A stretch of 46,496 nt of DNA from Desulfosporosinus sp. HMP52 (GCF_000765145.1 NZ_JMGA01000034.1:1-46496); one strand, 5' to 3'. Positions 1 to 7,825 are shown, counted from the stretch's first letter. Notes: generated by a model not told the origin, from the sequence alone. Made by a program: numbers and translations.

Positions 1-51
1 GGTGCATGTTTGAGAGATCAGCCTTCGAGAGAAAGCGAATATCTCAGACAT

Positions 52-165
52 CTGGTGATTATGCCGGAGGGGTTCCACCCGTTCCCATACCGAACACGGA
101 AGTTAAGACCTCCAGGGCCGATGATACTTGGGGCATAGCCCCTGGGAAAGTAGGTTATTGCCAGG
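52..165 (+). rRNA. rrf: 5S ribosomal RNA
   Basis: The stretch carries the hallmark 5S core (CCGAACACGGAAGTTAAG around 93-110, CCGATGATACTTGG around 118-131) and its two ends, CTGG at 52-55 and CCAG at 161-164, can pair as helix I. Length is about 115 nt, normal for Firmicutes. It lies at the window edge, so it is probably the last gene of an rRNA operon whose 23S gene is upstream and outside the window. A strong terminator follows about 10 nt later. Exact ends are uncertain by a few bases. Confidence 0.96.
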
Positions 166-174
166 TAACAAAGA

Positions 175-213
175 CAAAATGACTATCTCTTATGAGGTAG
201 TCATTTTGTTTTT
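175..213 (+). terminator. Rho-independent terminator of the rRNA operon
   Basis: A 15-bp perfect stem (175-189 with 194-208, loop TTAT) is followed by a T run at 209-213. It sits just after the 5S gene. Confidence 0.93.
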
Positions 214-303
214 GTTACAAGTTTTTATTTGATAAAGTCCTGGGTTCACCCGTTCGAGTTTCATGCAAGGTAAGCTTGTTATATTCATAACTTAGGAGAG
301 ACT

Positions 304-332
304 TCATAAAGGCTATGAAAGAATCATATCTT
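304..332 (+). promoter_or_regulatory. Possible sigma-E type promoter of ytrHI
   Basis: TTCATAA at 304-310 and CATATCTT at 325-332 are 14 nt apart, which resembles the sporulation sigma-E pattern. In Bacillus subtilis ytrHI is a mother-cell operon under sigma-E. The match is partial and the implied leader would be very short, so this is tentative. Confidence 0.3.
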
Positions 333-352
333 AATCATGAGGTGCTTAAGGT

Positions 353-691
353 ATGGTAATAATCTTGGCTAGTCTTTTTAGCAGTATTGTTAATAATTTT
401 CTAATCTCTTTTGGGGTAGTGGTTGGAGCTAGCATTTTTGGAGGAATAGGAGCTGTCATAACGAATGATCCACCACTTAAGGCTATGCTGGATATCGCAA
501 GTTCTATTAAAATATGGGCTGTCGCAGTAACCTTAGGAGGTACATTCGATTCTTTTGCGGTAATAGAAAAAGGCTTATTTGAAGGAGAATTTAAATCCAT
601 CATAAAGCAGGCTATATATGTGTTGACCGCTCTCGTAGGGGCTAATATGGGTTATAAAATTATTGAGTTAATCCAAAGGTGTAGCGAATGA
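353..691 (+). CDS. ytrH: YtrH-family sporulation membrane protein
   Basis: This 112-residue protein matches the YtrH family of small sporulation membrane proteins, expressed in the mother cell in B. subtilis and needed for efficient sporulation. The sequence is hydrophobic, with an N-terminal membrane segment at about residues 5-35 that is glycine-rich (GVVVGASIFGGIGAV), a central segment around 50-65 and a C-terminal one at about 85-105. GAGGTG at 339-344 lies 8 nt before the ATG and fixes the start. The stop overlaps the next start in an ATGA arrangement, so ytrH and ytrI are translationally coupled. The family call rests on recognition of the sequence and on the neighbouring gene; the molecular role is unknown. 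Confidence 0.87.
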   Translation: MVIILASLFSSIVNNFLISFGVVVGASIFGGIGAVITNDPPLKAMLDIASSIKIWAVAVTLGGTFDSFAVIEKGLFEGEFKSIIKQAIYVLTALVGANMGYKIIELIQRCSE

Positions 692-1158
692 ACCCATTAA
701 GAAATAAAAGATTAAACCTCAAATCGTGCTTTTTTTCTGGAATAATCATCGGAATACTTGTTGGTGGGGCGGCTTTTAGTATTATGGTAAGTTATAGATT
801 AGATTCATTATATAAAAGGATTGCCTACCTTAACCAAATCATTCAAGATAAGAATGCTGTACTGGAAAAATTTGAGAAGAATATTAATACTAGAAATCTG
901 CGAGTTAAGCGTATTGAAGTAGCACTGGTTTTTGATGGAGATGAAATTGATCAAATAAATATTGAAAGAAGCATAAAGGACAGATATAGCTCACTATTAG
1001 GCAAGGAAGTTAATAAAATTGACCCGGATTTAATTATTGAAGTCGTGGATAAAAGAATTATGAAGATCGAAGATAAAGAATATAAATTAAAGGTTAACAA
1101 ACTAATTATTACAGAGGTAATGAAAATATGGATCAGTGTAGAATCAGTGAATCTATAA
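688..1158 (+). CDS. ytrI: YtrI-like sporulation membrane protein
   Basis: This 156-residue protein has one N-terminal membrane segment (about residues 14-36, FFSGIIIGILVGGAAFSIMV), a short predicted coiled coil (about 37-65) and a charged soluble C-terminal domain of about 90 residues. That build and the 4-nt overlap with ytrH identify it as the YtrI partner, a sporulation protein of unknown biochemical role. The soluble part presumably faces the space between mother cell and forespore or the cytoplasm; topology is not certain. The operon ends at the hairpin at 1202-1230. The domain is poorly conserved, so position next to ytrH is an important part of this call. Confidence 0.78.
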   Translation: MNPLRNKRLNLKSCFFSGIIIGILVGGAAFSIMVSYRLDSLYKRIAYLNQIIQDKNAVLEKFEKNINTRNLRVKRIEVALVFDGDEIDQINIERSIKDRYSSLLGKEVNKIDPDLIIEVVDKRIMKIEDKEYKLKVNKLIITEVMKIWISVESVNL

Positions 1159-1201
1159 GACAAATTATTGTTCCGTAACTAAAGAAGAATCTTAAAACTT
1201 T

Positions 1202-1230
1202 AACTGCCAGAACTTTGTTCTGGCAGTTTT
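1202..1230. terminator. Bidirectional terminator between ytrI and the DUF1330 gene
   Basis: A 12-bp perfect stem (1202-1213 with 1217-1228, loop TTT) ends in a short T tract on the plus strand. It lies between convergent genes and can serve both; the T tract favours ytrHI. Confidence 0.85.
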
Positions 1231-1254
1231 GAATCCGCTTATGCCTTATTGATC

Positions 1255-1638
1255 TTATTTTGAACCTTTGACCACCGTTTTAGAGGGTAAAGGTTCGGTG
1301 ACATAAAGGACAGCTCGTTCAGTGCTGCTAATTCTATCTTTGTGAATTTCTTGATAGGCATGATTGTTAATCATTTCCATGAAAGCTTTCCGGGATGGGT
1401 ATTCAACCAACATGATAAAATCCCATGTTTCTTGCCCTTGTAACATTTCATTTGGTTTTCCCATATAAATGACTCGGGCACCCACATCGGAAACTATCCC
1501 TGAAGCATTTGCAAGATACCTCTTGTACCGGTCAAACCCATCATCTGTTTTAAATTTAAGAAGATTTAGCATAACAAAGGGCGATTCATTGTCCAGATTA
1601 CGTGTAAACTCCTCCATATTCACGACTGATATATCCAT
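1255..1638 (-). CDS. DUF1330 family protein
   Basis: This 127-residue soluble protein has the ferredoxin-like alpha/beta barrel pattern of DUF1330, with the family signature near residues 20-35 (FVMLNLLKFK) and the region EYPSRKAFMEMI around 80-90 that matches the usual Y(P)S.EA...M motif. The family's function is unknown; members are often annotated as small monooxygenase-like or stress proteins. GGAGTGG 6-7 nt before the ATG supports the start. It is the last gene of the minus-strand dmsA-dmsB operon, just after the dmsC stub, and may have been brought next to dmsB by the deletion that removed most of dmsC. Confidence 0.85.
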   Translation of the reverse strand: MDISVVNMEEFTRNLDNESPFVMLNLLKFKTDDGFDRYKRYLANASGIVSDVGARVIYMGKPNEMLQGQETWDFIMLVEYPSRKAFMEMINNHAYQEIHKDRISSTERAVLYVTEPLPSKTVVKGSK

Positions 1639-1678
1639 AGTGCCACTCCTTTCTTACATTAGCTAACCTGCGTAAAAC

Positions 1679-1816
1679 CTAAAGTGTAAGTTGCAGAGCC
1701 AACTCTTGGCTGTTGCTTTTTAGAATTATGTGAGTTGTTGCTAGAATACTAAACATACCCGCAGCGAGCTGTATTAGTATAGTACTCACGGTTAATAGCC
1801 ATTCTTTCCGCAGCAT
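1679..1816 (-). pseudogene. Truncated DmsC-type membrane anchor (dmsC remnant)
   Basis: Directly downstream of the dmsB-like gene a strong ribosome binding site (GGAGG at 1827-1831, complement) precedes an ATG at 1816. The reading frame gives only 45 residues before TAG at 1679-1681. It starts MLRKEWLLTVSTILIQLAAG, which resembles the first transmembrane helix of DmsC-family anchor subunits (short charged start, then a helix with a conserved Gln and Gly). Intact DmsC proteins are about 260-290 residues with eight helices. After the stop, another frame reads RFYAG, vaguely like the end of such proteins, which would fit an internal deletion, but that part is weak. Without an anchor the DmsA/DmsB pair cannot use the usual menaquinol route. 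Confidence 0.6.
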
Positions 1817-1865
1817 GTTGTGAAACACCTCCAGAAAACATTAATTGGTTAGTTTTTGTGTATCA

Positions 1866-2492
1866 TTAAAGCAGGAAATATACCGAAGGTTGTGTTCCTT
1901 TTTCAGATAGAAGTTGAGTGTATTGTCGTCCATTTAGACGTTGCGATACATCACTATTGGGATCAGTGAGATCTCCAAAAAACCGTGCTTTTGCTGGGCA
2001 AACTTCGATACAGCTGGGGGCCTCACCTCGGTCGACGCGCTGATAACAAAAATTGCATTTAGAGACGGTTCCCTTTTCTTGGTCTATGATACCGTAATCT
2101 CCCGTTGGATAATCAGGAAAATAAGCTGGTTCTGTTTCGTTAAATTGTCGTACATTCTGATAAGGGCAGGAGATTACACACAGGCGACAGCCGACACATT
2201 TTTCGTAATCCTGCATGACTATGCCATCTTCACGTTGATGGGCAGCTCCTGTAGGACAGGCTTTTACACACGCCGGTTTTTCACAGTGTTGGCAGGCCAA
2301 GGTCAGATACTGAAGCTTTAGGTTTGGATAAGTTCCTTTAGGGGTATCCATGCTCTTTCCGCCATAGGTTAGAACACGATTCCACCAGATTTCATTGGGG
2401 AGATTATTGTTAAGCTTACAGGCAACGGCACAGGTATGACATCCTATGCATCGTTTTATATCGACTAGCATTGCAAGACGTTTTTTTACCAT
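1866..2492 (-). CDS. dmsB: DmsB-type four-cluster ferredoxin subunit
   Basis: This 208-residue protein is the electron-transfer subunit of a DMSO-reductase family enzyme. It has 16 cysteines in four groups: C15-C18-C21-C25, C67-C70-C75-C79, C99-C102-C105-C109 and C146-C149-C161-C165, the standard layout for four [4Fe-4S] clusters. There is no signal peptide, as is normal for DmsB subunits, which are carried by the catalytic partner. The gene follows the DmsA-like gene by 68 nt in the same operon and is followed by the truncated anchor gene. By family role it passes electrons from the (missing) membrane anchor, or another donor, to the molybdenum subunit. Substrate cannot be told from this subunit. 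Confidence 0.92.
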   Translation of the reverse strand: MVKKRLAMLVDIKRCIGCHTCAVACKLNNNLPNEIWWNRVLTYGGKSMDTPKGTYPNLKLQYLTLACQHCEKPACVKACPTGAAHQREDGIVMQDYEKCVGCRLCVISCPYQNVRQFNETEPAYFPDYPTGDYGIIDQEKGTVSKCNFCYQRVDRGEAPSCIEVCPAKARFFGDLTDPNSDVSQRLNGRQYTQLLSEKGTQPSVYFLL

Positions 2493-2560
2493 CCTTTTAA
2501 CCTCGTTTTTCCTAGTGTACTAATGGCTTCGTGCAGAGAGCAGTTATATGTCTTCGTCAA

Positions 2561-4924
2561 CTAAATCTTCCGAATCTCGCAAAGTACATCATAAAAGGGC
2601 TGATTGTAACTCGAGGTATTCAGATGATCTAAAGTGAGTTCCTGGTATGAGCCTTCCTTAAATTGTTTGCGTTGCCAACCTTTTGGGACGCTGACCATGC
2701 CGGGACGTAAACCATCGCTAAGGATTGCTTTTAATACAACATGACCACGGTCATTAAAAATTTCTACCATATCCCCTGTATTGATACCCCGCGCAGCTGC
2801 GTCTACAGGATTTATTTTTACAGTTGGTTCCGGATCAAGTTCGCGCAGCCAGGGTGTTGTTGCCCACTGGCTATGGAGGCGCCAGCGCACCCGCTCTGTA
2901 TGATAGATCAAAGGGTATTTATTCTTCAATGGGTTATCATGCCAGGCTTCGGCCGGTAAAGTAAAACTTGGCAAATGTTCTTTACTTTGATCAATAGGCA
3001 CCCCACAATCTAGGCGTGGCTTTGGATTCTCGAGGTAGAATTCCAATCGGCCTGAAGGAGTAGGGAATTTGTCGCCCTTCCAGTTTATCCAGCAGCTGGG
3101 CAAAGTTTGGATGACCTTCTCTTTTTGAAGTCTCTCCCAAGTCAGCCCTGCTGATCGAGCTTGATCCGTATCAATCATCATCTGGATAAACTCCTCATCG
3201 GTATACTTAAAAAATTCTTCAAAACCTAATCCTTTAGCTAATAAACGGTAAATATCCATATCGGATTTTGATTCATAAGCCGGTTCCACGGCCTTTTCAG
3301 ATATCGTCGTTGTAGGTTGGTCAGGTCCTTGCACGAAATCAACAGTCTCAAACCAGTGTGCTTCAGGTAAAACCATATCAGCATAGTTGGTTGTATCCGT
3401 TTCCATTTGATCAACGGCTACAATAAATTCGACTTCCGGCAGAAGGGTGTTAATAATTTTGTTTTGATTTGTAGCGTTAGACACTGGATTGCTGCAATAA
3501 ATATACATGGCTTTAATGGGATGGGGTTTATCTTTAAATTTTCCCGTCTCGAAGACTTCTTGCAGATAAATCCAGGGTACATAGCTGGCTTGTTTTCCCC
3601 GTGGAAATAAATAAGGAATTAAATTTAGGTTGTAGCCAGTTAACCCCGTGTGCCCCAAGGATGCCCCAGGCTTAGCAATATTTCCGGTTAGAGATGCTAG
3701 GATGCCCCAAGCATGTCCTGTTTGTAAACCATTGTCATACTGAATAAAGCCGGTATAGATACTTGCTGGTTTCTGGTTAGCGTAGAGCCGTGCTACATCC
3801 CGGATAGTGTTAGGTTTAATCTCGCATATCTCAGTCACTGCTTCCGGTGTATATTGGACGACAGACTCTTTGAGCAGCGAGAAGGCTGTTTTGACGTTTA
3901 TTCCCGAGATTGTGAAACTGCCTTCCAAGGCGGGGTGTTTTACTTCAGAAAGCACTTTTCCTTGGTTGGATTCTATATCCCAGACTATATAGGGACTGGG
4001 TTTCTTAGGGTCGTTTTTTATAGTTTCGGAATTGGTCTCTGAGTTCCTAAGATCACTCTGTCTTAAAAACTTTCCGGTATCGTCGCGTACTAAGAAGGGG
4101 GCTACCGTGTGATCCAGTAAATAGGGCAAATCATATAATTTTTCCTCAATGATAACCTGTACCATGGACAGGGCTAGAGCCGGGTCTGTACCGGGACGAA
4201 TGGGAATATGTTGATCAGCTTTAGCTGCAGCGGTGGTAAATCGAGGATCAATTACTACAACCCTTGCCCCAGTCTCCTGGGCGTCTGCGATGAAACGCCA
4301 ATCATGAGGATGGGAATCGGTAATATTTGCGGCCCAGACAAGGATTGTCTTAGCATTGGCCAAGTCGGCAGGATCATTGCGCTGGTTGAAACTACTACCG
4401 CTACCGATAACTCTTCCTAGGCCATAGGTATCTGACATATCCAAAGAGTGTTCTGTTAGGGTTGCCTGCATTAAATTGGCCAAGCGATGAGCACTATAAG
4501 CTCCATTGATGAAGCCCATATTTCCGCTCACTGCAGAAAAGGCTACAGATTGTTTTCCGAAGGATTCCTGATAGGTTTTGAATTTATTGACAATTGTGTT
4601 AATTGCTTCATCCCAAGTAATGCGTTCCCATTTTCCTTCTCCGCGTTTTCCAATCCGTTTCATGGGGTATTTGAGACGATTCTGATCATTAATGCGTTGA
4701 ACGTGACAGAGTCCCCTTAAACAAATCCGGTTATAGCGTGGATCAGGAAAAGGGGCTAGAGATGTTTTTACCACCTTACCTTCACGTACGTGAACATAGA
4801 GACGACAGCGTGATTGACAGTTACCTATACACATGCAACTGAAAATTTGCTCCTTGGGGGACATTCCTGCCGGTTTGCCTTCAGCCAGCTTACCTGGGCT
4901 TGTTCTTTCTTGATTTTTACCCAC
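2561..4924 (-). CDS. dmsA: DmsA-like molybdopterin oxidoreductase catalytic subunit
   Basis: This 787-residue protein belongs to the DMSO-reductase superfamily and is close in pattern to E. coli DmsA: an N-terminal [4Fe-4S] site (C32-x3-C36-x3-C40-x27-C68), then NRLKYPMKR and GEGKWERITWDEA at about 82-107, the pterin-binding VVVIDPRFT and PIRPGTDPAL regions near 215-245, and a C-terminal molydopterin-binding domain (INPVDAAARGI, IFNDRGHV). The loop that carries the molybdenum-ligating Ser in DmsA lies near residues 160-175 and I see no clear Ser match, so the ligand and substrate are open. No twin-arginine signal is present, so the enzyme is probably cytoplasmic. Start is GTG with AGAGAGG upstream. 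TorD-type chaperone and intact anchor are absent here. Confidence 0.9.
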   Translation of the reverse strand: MGKNQERTSPGKLAEGKPAGMSPKEQIFSCMCIGNCQSRCRLYVHVREGKVVKTSLAPFPDPRYNRICLRGLCHVQRINDQNRLKYPMKRIGKRGEGKWERITWDEAINTIVNKFKTYQESFGKQSVAFSAVSGNMGFINGAYSAHRLANLMQATLTEHSLDMSDTYGLGRVIGSGSSFNQRNDPADLANAKTILVWAANITDSHPHDWRFIADAQETGARVVVIDPRFTTAAAKADQHIPIRPGTDPALALSMVQVIIEEKLYDLPYLLDHTVAPFLVRDDTGKFLRQSDLRNSETNSETIKNDPKKPSPYIVWDIESNQGKVLSEVKHPALEGSFTISGINVKTAFSLLKESVVQYTPEAVTEICEIKPNTIRDVARLYANQKPASIYTGFIQYDNGLQTGHAWGILASLTGNIAKPGASLGHTGLTGYNLNLIPYLFPRGKQASYVPWIYLQEVFETGKFKDKPHPIKAMYIYCSNPVSNATNQNKIINTLLPEVEFIVAVDQMETDTTNYADMVLPEAHWFETVDFVQGPDQPTTTISEKAVEPAYESKSDMDIYRLLAKGLGFEEFFKYTDEEFIQMMIDTDQARSAGLTWERLQKEKVIQTLPSCWINWKGDKFPTPSGRLEFYLENPKPRLDCGVPIDQSKEHLPSFTLPAEAWHDNPLKNKYPLIYHTERVRWRLHSQWATTPWLRELDPEPTVKINPVDAAARGINTGDMVEIFNDRGHVVLKAILSDGLRPGMVSVPKGWQRKQFKEGSYQELTLDHLNTSSYNQPFYDVLCEIRKI

Positions 4925-5394
4925 AGTAAATACCTCTCTTAAAATGAAACTCAGACTAAAAGAATGTTATGCATATTCCATGCCAACCCATTAAACTCCA
5001 AAAATTAATATTTTTGGGTTTTAGGTGTGCGTAACAAGTGACAAATAATACAAGTACTGTATATAAATGCAACAAAAAAATTGATGTACGGAGAAGTGCG
5101 AGAAATTGAAGTCGATTTTGAGGATTTCGTAGATTACAAGCACAACGATTAACTTAGGAAACCATTTCCCTTTAAATATAAAATAACAAGAGATAACACT
5201 GCGGATGGAAGCAGAGCTTATTTATAGTGCCAAGGGAATATGTACTCCCCTCGTGGTAAAAATAAAGGCTTGATACCTGCATTGAATTACAATGGAAGCA
5301 TCAAGCCTTACCTTTTGTTTAGTCAGATTAGCTGTTGTTGAGCTGACAAAAGTACTATAATAAATACAAAAACTAAAAAGCGAGAAATGTTCGA
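4925..5394. other. 470-bp divergent intergenic region
   Basis: This region separates the minus-strand dmsA operon from the plus-strand proX gene and must hold both promoters, but I cannot place either firmly. It holds a 22-codon open frame at 5084-5152 (MYGEVREIEVDFEDFVDYKH..) without a ribosome binding site, possibly the tail of a lost gene. A 10-bp inverted repeat (5265-5274 with 5300-5309) has a smaller stem (CATTG/CAATG, 5280-5284 with 5290-5294) in its loop. I see no convincing FNR or CRP-type palindrome. Confidence 0.5.
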
Positions 5395-5946
5395 ATGCAA
5401 AACATAATAATGGACCGCACGCTTTATCAGTCCAAACCTAACGAGGCAAACCGAACGAAAAAGGAAATGGATACTTACAATCTTTTGGATAAGTTGGAGA
5501 TTTCGTATTTCCGGTTAGATCACGAAGAAACTCCGTCCATAGAGGTTTGCTACGAAGTTGAAAAGCTATTAGGAATTGAAATCTGCAAAAATCTATTTCT
5601 TTGTAACACCCAAAAAACAAGATTTTATCTGCTAATGATGCCGGGCCGCAAGAAGTTCAGAACGAAGGATTTATCCAGACAAATAAATTCTTCCAGATTA
5701 TCCTTTGCCGAGGCCGATGATATGGAGAAGTATTTAAACATAGTTCCTGGATCAGTTAGCGTATTAGGTCTGATGAACGATGTAAACAAATGTGTAACAC
5801 TGTTAATTGATAAAGATGTATTACGGGATGAATTCCTTGGATGTCATCCTTGTGTCAACACATCTAGCTTAAAAATCAAGACTACAGACCTTTTAACCAA
5901 GTTTTTGCCTTATACCGGACATGAACCCACTTTTGTGGAATTATAA
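5395..5946 (+). CDS. proX: YbaK/ProX-type aminoacyl-tRNA editing protein
   Basis: The protein (up to 183 residues) matches the YbaK/EbsC fold, most like the ProX/PrdX branch that hydrolyses Ala mischarged on tRNA-Pro. Visible marks are LFLCNTQKTRFYLLMMPGRK near 68-87, the GSVSVLGLMND stretch near 118-128 and the C-terminal GCHPCVNTSSLKI near 149-161, followed by FLPYTGHEP. The usual length is about 160 residues, so the real start may be the internal ATG at 5467 (Met25), which begins a normal ProX N terminus (MDTYNLLDKLEISY); neither start has an ideal ribosome binding site. It is a stand-alone gene, convergent with the nitroreductase gene only 13 bp away. No prd (proline reductase) genes are nearby, so a general editing role is more likely. 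Confidence 0.85.
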   Translation: MQNIIMDRTLYQSKPNEANRTKKEMDTYNLLDKLEISYFRLDHEETPSIEVCYEVEKLLGIEICKNLFLCNTQKTRFYLLMMPGRKKFRTKDLSRQINSSRLSFAEADDMEKYLNIVPGSVSVLGLMNDVNKCVTLLIDKDVLRDEFLGCHPCVNTSSLKIKTTDLLTKFLPYTGHEPTFVEL

Positions 5947-5959
5947 TTATGACAAGCTC

Positions 5960-6568
5960 TTAAACCTCTTTAAGCAAAATCTGGTCCAGCTCGATTCGAG
6001 GACGAGCATTTGGGCTTTGGTCAGGGTAGCCGACAGGCAGTAAGGCTACTACATTGTAGTTCTCGCCTAGTCCTAAAATCTGCTTAACTTTCTCTTGATC
6101 GAACATCATAACCCAGCACGTGCCAAGGCCCAGGTCGACAGCACGTAGTGTAATATGATCGACAGCGATGGCGGCATTTAGGCGTAAGTAGGCTTCGGCA
6201 GTGGCTTGATCCATCGGTCGGCGTTTGGCATAGCTTTCTGTGTCCATTTTTTCCAGGGGAGTATCTTTAAAGGCTCCCGCTTCCATGAGTTCGCGTGCGC
6301 GGGTTCCTATGCCACTAAGGGACTCTGTGTCTATACAACAGGCGATGACGACTGGCGCTTGGCTTACAAAGGGTAAGGGAGTAGCATCCCTTAATTGGCC
6401 ACGAGCGGTTTCACTTTTAATCACGACAAAGCGGGTAGGTTGAAGATTACTGCCAGATGGGGCTAGTCTTGCAGATTCAATAAGTTGAGTAATGTGAGAT
6501 TCTGGGATTGGATCTGATTTGAATTTACGAATACTACGTCTGGCTTTCATTGCTTCGAGTAATTCCAT
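5960..6568 (-). CDS. Nitroreductase family FMN oxidoreductase
   Basis: This protein of about 202 residues has the nitroreductase signature: ARRSIRKFKSDPIPE near the N terminus (FMN phosphate contact), SARLAPSGSNLQPTRFVVI in the first third, and LGLGTCWVMMF with LLPVGYPDQ in the last third. Family members are homodimeric FMN flavoproteins that reduce nitro compounds, quinones or similar with NAD(P)H; the substrate cannot be read here. GAGG lies 9 nt before the ATG at 6568 while an ATG five codons upstream (6583) overlaps that same site, so I take 6568 as the start. It is monocistronic on the minus strand. Confidence 0.9.
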   Translation of the reverse strand: MELLEAMKARRSIRKFKSDPIPESHITQLIESARLAPSGSNLQPTRFVVIKSETARGQLRDATPLPFVSQAPVVIACCIDTESLSGIGTRARELMEAGAFKDTPLEKMDTESYAKRRPMDQATAEAYLRLNAAIAVDHITLRAVDLGLGTCWVMMFDQEKVKQILGLGENYNVVALLPVGYPDQSPNARPRIELDQILLKEV

Positions 6569-6737
6569 TTTAAAAAACCTCATTTTCTTTAAATTGTTGG
6601 AGTTATTATGGAAATTTGCATGTAGTATGGGGCATAGCGGTTACCTCGCAGCTACCGCAGTCGATTTAAAGATAGTATTAGGAATGAAATGGTTCTTATT
6701 CCTTATCCAATGATTTTACCATAATATAATATATTAA

Positions 6738-6860
6738 AGTAACCAAGATCATATGGGAGAAAGTTACATTGAATCAGACAATCGTGATAAAATGGGCACA
6801 AAGATTCATGGGTGCGACATCTGCCAAGAGGTCTGCCCCCGAATGAATAGGAGGGCATAA
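6738..6860 (+). pseudogene. 3' remnant of a QueG-like iron-sulfur reductase gene
   Basis: An open frame that ends TAA at 6858-6860 encodes a short piece with KIHGCDICQEVCPRMN near its end. This matches the second 4Fe-4S segment of epoxyqueuosine-reductase (QueG)-like proteins, where a GCDxCQxVCP motif follows a C-I-S-Y-L-T-type strand; here SYIESDNRDKMGTKI sits in the corresponding place. The frame is closed upstream by TAA at 6735-6737 and has no ribosome binding site, and the N-terminal three quarters of such a protein are missing. It runs to 1 nt before the DUF3786 start and its last codons contain that gene's ribosome binding site, which may explain why this end was kept. Confidence 0.65.
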
Positions 6861-6861
6861 G

Positions 6862-7497
6862 ATGGAAACAAATTACCGAATTGCCTATAATAAATACTGG
6901 CAGGATTTGAAAAAGATGGATCCGGAAGAAATTGCCACACACCTGGCGGTGACCTATTCTAGCGATACTCAACAATTCATTGTAAACTTCTTCAATTCAG
7001 AGTACATAGTGGATTACAATACCGAAAGGATCTATAGAAAAGCAGATGGACATGTACCTGAGATAAACGCTGCAATAATCATGCTTAATTACCTGGCCTA
7101 TGCTAAAAAGCCTCAAGACGTGCCTAGAAAATGGGTTAGTCTCAAAGAACTTCCGAATGGAGGAATGTTGTTCTATCCTGCCTTTCATAAAGATTCGATC
7201 TTAGGACTAGTTAAATCCTTCGGGCAACAGTCTAAAAGATTATTAGAGTGCGCTGCTGCCTTAGGTGGAGTACCGGCATCCTTTGGAGATGCGTCAGTTG
7301 TTTTTCAAGCCTTTCCCGAAATTCCTCTATGTGTAATAGTTTGGGAAGGGGATGAAGAAGTTCAGGCGAATGCTACCATCCTATACGAGCCTTCTATTGA
7401 ACATCTACTGCATATTGAGAGTGCAATTGGGTTGGGGATGTATCTGGCAAGTAAATTAAGGCGGGAAGCAAAATCCTCTTATAAGATAGGGAGTTAA
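6862..7497 (+). CDS. DUF3786 domain protein
   Basis: This 211-residue soluble protein matches DUF3786, a family seen in anaerobes of unknown function. Visible landmarks are WQDLKKMDPEEIA near residues 14-26, a NYLAYAK helix near 75 (in the family a run of short hydrophobic helices), WVSLKELPNGGMLFYPAFHK near 94-113 and LCVIVWEGDEEVQANATIL near 157-175. There is no signal or membrane segment. In other anaerobes these proteins often sit near corrinoid or iron-sulfur protein genes, and here the gene directly follows a remnant of an iron-sulfur reductase gene. AGGAGGG at 6850-6856 lies 5 nt before the ATG and fixes the start. A terminator follows at 7614. Confidence 0.85.
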   Translation: METNYRIAYNKYWQDLKKMDPEEIATHLAVTYSSDTQQFIVNFFNSEYIVDYNTERIYRKADGHVPEINAAIIMLNYLAYAKKPQDVPRKWVSLKELPNGGMLFYPAFHKDSILGLVKSFGQQSKRLLECAAALGGVPASFGDASVVFQAFPEIPLCVIVWEGDEEVQANATILYEPSIEHLLHIESAIGLGMYLASKLRREAKSSYKIGS

Positions 7498-7613
7498 AAA
7501 TAATAGATATACACGTTAGGGATAATCTGAGGATGGAGTGGAAGAATGTTACTTAAGGAATAAAAGGCATTAGTCTAATTTAGTAGACTTTAGATGTCTC
7601 CCGTTTACTTAAT

Positions 7614-7641
7614 ACACAGGTAATGAGCCTGTGTTTTTTGT
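7614..7641 (+). terminator. Rho-independent terminator downstream of the DUF3786 gene
   Basis: A 7-bp stem (ACACAGG 7614-7620 with CCTGTGT 7628-7634) is followed at once by a T-rich run. It lies 117 nt after the DUF3786 stop. The remaining part to 7780 is AT-rich without other visible features apart from a short repeated TCTAATG near 7748-7761. Confidence 0.75.
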
Positions 7642-7785
7642 TTATCTGAATACTGGCAGAAAGTACATCACCATTTTCCTTCTCCTCCTTTACTAGACAT
7701 TGTTATAAATTCAGTGTAGTTTACAAGTGGTAGTTTAATGTTTAATCTCTAATGTCTAATGTCTATATTTCAAATCCTAGAGAAG

Positions 7786-7825
7786 TTAAGAAGTTCTTAA
7801 GAATTAGGTTAAGATTATCGTAAGA
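7786..7825 (+). promoter_or_regulatory. Four phased TTAAGA-type direct repeats, likely response-regulator operator
   Basis: TTAAGA occurs at 7786-7791, 7797-7802 and 7809-7814, followed by GTAAGA at 7820-7825. Spacing is 11, 12 and 11 bp, so all copies lie on one face of the helix. Direct repeats with an 11-bp period are the usual binding pattern of OmpR/PhoB-type regulators, and the regulator gene at 7910 is the next gene. TATCAT at 7834-7839 could be the -10 element, which would put the repeats over and upstream of -35. Autoregulation is inferred. Confidence 0.6.
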
